Shown one piece after another: positions 60,650 to 62,663 of a stretch of DNA of 62,663 nucleotides. The first letter of the stretch is position 1, and each line of letters starts with the position of its first letter. The position numbers were made by a program, and so were the translations under genes. The stretch is taken from positions 1-62,663 of the forward strand of contig CALKWO010000303.1 of the NCBI GenBank assembly GCA_938003875.1. The letters are read 5' to 3'. Below the pieces are notes generated by a model, which saw only the letters and a program-made list of their open reading frames with translations, was not told the origin of the DNA and did no database searches. Origin of the DNA: an uncultured bacterium. Its GTDB lineage: Bacteria > Planctomycetota > Uabimicrobiia > Uabimicrobiales > JABWCH01.

Positions 60650-62384
60650 TTTTTTCCACTTCCTTAACACAGCGAAACCCAATATCGTCTCTGTCTGATT
60701 CAGGGGGGAAGCCGTCTTTATACATGCCTATATTCTTTTCGATATAGGATCGATAGCTTCCTCCTCGAATGACTCTATCTTGCTTGACTTCATCATCATA
60801 CCAATCTTCACACCATTCCCACACATTTCCTGCCATATCCATAATTTCATAAGGGCTTTTGCCTTTAGGAAATTGTGCCACCTTTTTCAATTCTTTTCCC
60901 TGAATATTGGCATATTTTTTAGAAAATGTATTGCCCCAGGGCCATAGACTATTTGTTCCCTTGTATGCTGCTCTTGCCCATTGGGATTCACTAGGCAATT
61001 TTTTCCCTTGCCATAGTGCATAGAGAGATGCGTTGTACCAATTTACATAGGTAACTGGATAATTGCTCTTGCCTTGAGGATACTTGCCTTTGAACCAGTT
61101 ACGAGGGGTTTCATTGCCCGTACTATTGATAAATATCTGGTACTGGATATTCATTACCTCTGTTTGATCCATATAGAAAGGTTTTATATGGTATTGATTT
61201 CCTTGCAATACAATGTTCCCACCTTCTACATAACACATAGTGTCCAGACTCGTATGAGAGAGTATTTTCAATTTTTTTTGTGCCTCTTCCCAGGCTTCCA
61301 TAGAAAAAATACCTGAATGCTTCATCGGTTCTTTCTGCAGGATGCTTTTAGGCTTTATTTCTTCTGTCTTTAGATTTTTTTTCCCAAGATCCCATGTATG
61401 TATTATGGAAAAACATAAGACCAACAAGACAATACAAACCGCTACAGCCCAACCATGGAATAATTCTATAAGGCTCCCCTTACCAGAATTCAAAATAGCG
61501 ATTGTAAATTCCTGCATATCGGAAAAACGAAGGGCTGGATCCCATTGTATAGCTTTCAAGATGGCTTTTTCCAGCTTGACAGGTATTTTCAAATTTGCTT
61601 TTAGTCTCGTTATAGGCGGTACCTGAAGGGATGCTCTTTCTTGCAGTAAACCTGTTGGAAAGGGAAGAATACCTGTAAGCATCTCATAAAAAATGACTCC
61701 TAGAGAATAGATATCCGAACGGTGATCCATGCTCTGTGTCTGAAAAAATTCAGGAGCAAGATAAGGATTCTTTCTGGTATTTTCTTCTAAAAACAAAGGC
61801 ATAAAATACCCTACAGGATCTAATTTAACAAACTGGCTAGCAGAAAGAGTTTTGGCTGTAAGAAAAATTTTAGAAGACTTTAATCCAAGATGGAAAAAAC
61901 CTCTTTTGTGGAAAAAAACAAGAATAGACAAAGCCTGTTGCATAATCTCCAGGCTGAGTTTTATGGAAATATCGCCTACTTCCTGAAGAACTTTTTTTAA
62001 ACTTTGTCCTTCTACATAGTCCATGACAAGAAAAAAAGAATCAAAAAGGACTCCGAAGTCGAGTATATCTATAAGGCCAGGATGCTTTAGTTCTTTTAAT
62101 CTTTCTAAATTCAGGATAATATTTTCCTGGAATGCTTTTTTTCCTGCTTCTTTAAGAGAAAGAATCTTAATAACGACTTTTCTGCCTGTCTTGGTTTCAT
62201 AGCCAAGATACACTTGCCAGATTCCATGAGAGTCTATGAGTTGATGTATTGCATAGCCATTTCCCAGAACTTGCCCCAAAGAGACTTCTTCTTTTTTTTC
62301 TCTTTCTATAAGCCTGGTGCCATCCGAAGGACAGAATTGTATTTCTTCTGTATACTGGCATCCGCAAGAAGGGCATTGCTTCAT
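60642..62384 (-). CDS. Zinc-ribbon pseudokinase fused to a SUMF1 domain
   Basis: A 580-residue protein. An N-terminal zinc ribbon (CPSCG..FCPSDG, residues 4-21) precedes a kinase-like domain (about 40-290). VVIKIL keeps the Lys, but the catalytic loop reads HLGLKSSK in place of HRDLKPxN, and DPVG replaces DFG. The Gly loop is also degenerate, so it is a pseudokinase. A membrane segment lies at about 302-322, and a SUMF1/FGE-like domain (about 365-575) follows with GNVWEWCEDW and RGGSY but no FGE cysteines in the YMC..C positions. The ATG at 62384 has AGGA at 8 bases and starts at the zinc ribbon; an ATG at 62444 does not. Confidence 0.88.
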   Translation of the reverse strand: MKQCPSCGCQYTEEIQFCPSDGTRLIEREKKEEVSLGQVLGNGYAIHQLIDSHGIWQVYLGYETKTGRKVVIKILSLKEAGKKAFQENIILNLERLKELKHPGLIDILDFGVLFDSFFLVMDYVEGQSLKKVLQEVGDISIKLSLEIMQQALSILVFFHKRGFFHLGLKSSKIFLTAKTLSASQFVKLDPVGYFMPLFLEENTRKNPYLAPEFFQTQSMDHRSDIYSLGVIFYEMLTGILPFPTGLLQERASLQVPPITRLKANLKIPVKLEKAILKAIQWDPALRFSDMQEFTIAILNSGKGSLIELFHGWAVAVCIVLLVLCFSIIHTWDLGKKNLKTEEIKPKSILQKEPMKHSGIFSMEAWEEAQKKLKILSHTSLDTMCYVEGGNIVLQGNQYHIKPFYMDQTEVMNIQYQIFINSTGNETPRNWFKGKYPQGKSNYPVTYVNWYNASLYALWQGKKLPSESQWARAAYKGTNSLWPWGNTFSKKYANIQGKELKKVAQFPKGKSPYEIMDMAGNVWEWCEDWYDDEVKQDRVIRGGSYRSYIEKNIGMYKDGFPPESDRDDIGFRCVKEVEKNE

Positions 62385-62567
62385 AATTGTTATCCTGCAA
62401 AAAAATTTCAAAATTTGGCAGATTCTAAGAAATGCTAGAATCAAACACTACAAAAACTTTAAGAGCCTAGAAAATATTATGCAAGATAGCATTATGAAAG
62501 TCAAGCTAAAATTTAGTTCATGAATAAAGAAAATACAAAGGGCCTGGTATAACTTTTTTATGAGAAG

Positions 62568-62596
62568 TTGACATAAAGGCTATTTAGAAGTAGAAT
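62568..62596 (+). promoter_or_regulatory. Sigma70-type promoter reading out of the window
   Basis: TTGACA (62568-62573) and TAGAAT (62591-62596) are separated by 17 bases, a near-consensus promoter. It would transcribe rightward through the MITE-like repeat at the window end, toward a gene not shown here. Confidence 0.5.
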
Positions 62597-62609
62597 TTCT
62601 ATCACAAGC

Positions 62610-62663
62610 TTACAGCGCATCTCGGATGGATTGCATACATTAAAAAGAACCACAGATAGACAC
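62610..62663. repeat. Left half of MITE-like element (copy 3, cut by window end)
   Basis: These 54 bases are identical to 23768-23821, the left end of the complete element. The window stops inside the element. Confidence 0.9.

Noticed and set aside
1..62663. CRISPR arrays, rRNA, tRNA, phage or transposase genes
   Set aside because: No regular spaced repeats, cloverleaf-like segments or transposase domains were seen by eye in the gaps. A tRNA or covariance search would be decisive and could not be run.

Overview
The window is an AT-rich stretch of chromosome from a Gram-negative (diderm) bacterium, most likely a planctomycete or a close PVC-group relative. The LPS genes (lpxA, a heptose-phosphate nucleotidyltransferase, a diacetamido-sugar cluster), Lol-type export and many lipoproteins show two membranes. 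The abundance of Ser/Thr kinases, kinase-SUMF1 (FGE-like) fusions, FHA proteins and a giant HEAT protein with repeated FGY...WxxW motifs is the planctomycete signature. The lineage is an inference from gene content. No rRNA, tRNA, CRISPR, phage or transposase gene was seen.

Layout. Almost all genes lie on the minus strand in tight operons; the exceptions are a kinase-SUMF1 gene (9316-11637) and a three-gene block (43095-48261). From the left: rnfG, rnfD and rnfC flanked by two peptidyl-prolyl isomerase-like proteins (72-6833); a lipoprotein, an unknown protein and a rubrerythrin-like protein (6968-8953); the kinase-SUMF1 gene; a DHH phosphoesterase and a 2083-residue HEAT protein (11931-19045); an FHA-GAF-GAF-GGDEF cyclase and a TPR protein (19312-22624); tsaD, tsaB, a CNNM/CorC-type protein, a pseudopilin, pnp and a TPR kinase (22698-30967); nucleotide-sugar genes and a small lipoprotein (30984-32574); mnmA, an M50 protease, a dynamin-like GTPase, a 2023-residue zinc-ribbon/beta-repeat kinase and an FHA membrane protein (32744-42879); then, on the plus strand, a calcineurin-like phosphoesterase, a LolC-LolD fusion and purine nucleoside phosphorylase. 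A sugar cluster (48526-52609) and a coiled-coil TPR protein follow, then lpxA, lysS, a PilM-PilN fusion, ruvC, two related lipoproteins and a pseudokinase-SUMF1 fusion (55131-62384).

How the genes work together. The main theme is phospho-signalling and envelope biogenesis. Four kinase-like proteins, two FHA phosphothreonine readers and one cyclic-di-GMP synthase sit beside envelope machinery (LPS, Lol, type IV pilus/type II secretion parts, Rnf). The most unusual module is the operon FHA membrane protein - giant zinc-ribbon/beta-repeat kinase - dynamin-like GTPase - M50 protease. It looks like a membrane-associated signalling or remodelling system that I do not recognise as a described one.

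Repeats. At least five families of short inverted-repeat elements occupy the intergenic gaps. One, a MITE-like element of about 199 bp, fills the gap between tsaB and tsaD, and half-copies of it form both ends of the window. This suggests that the window is a contig broken at that repeat.
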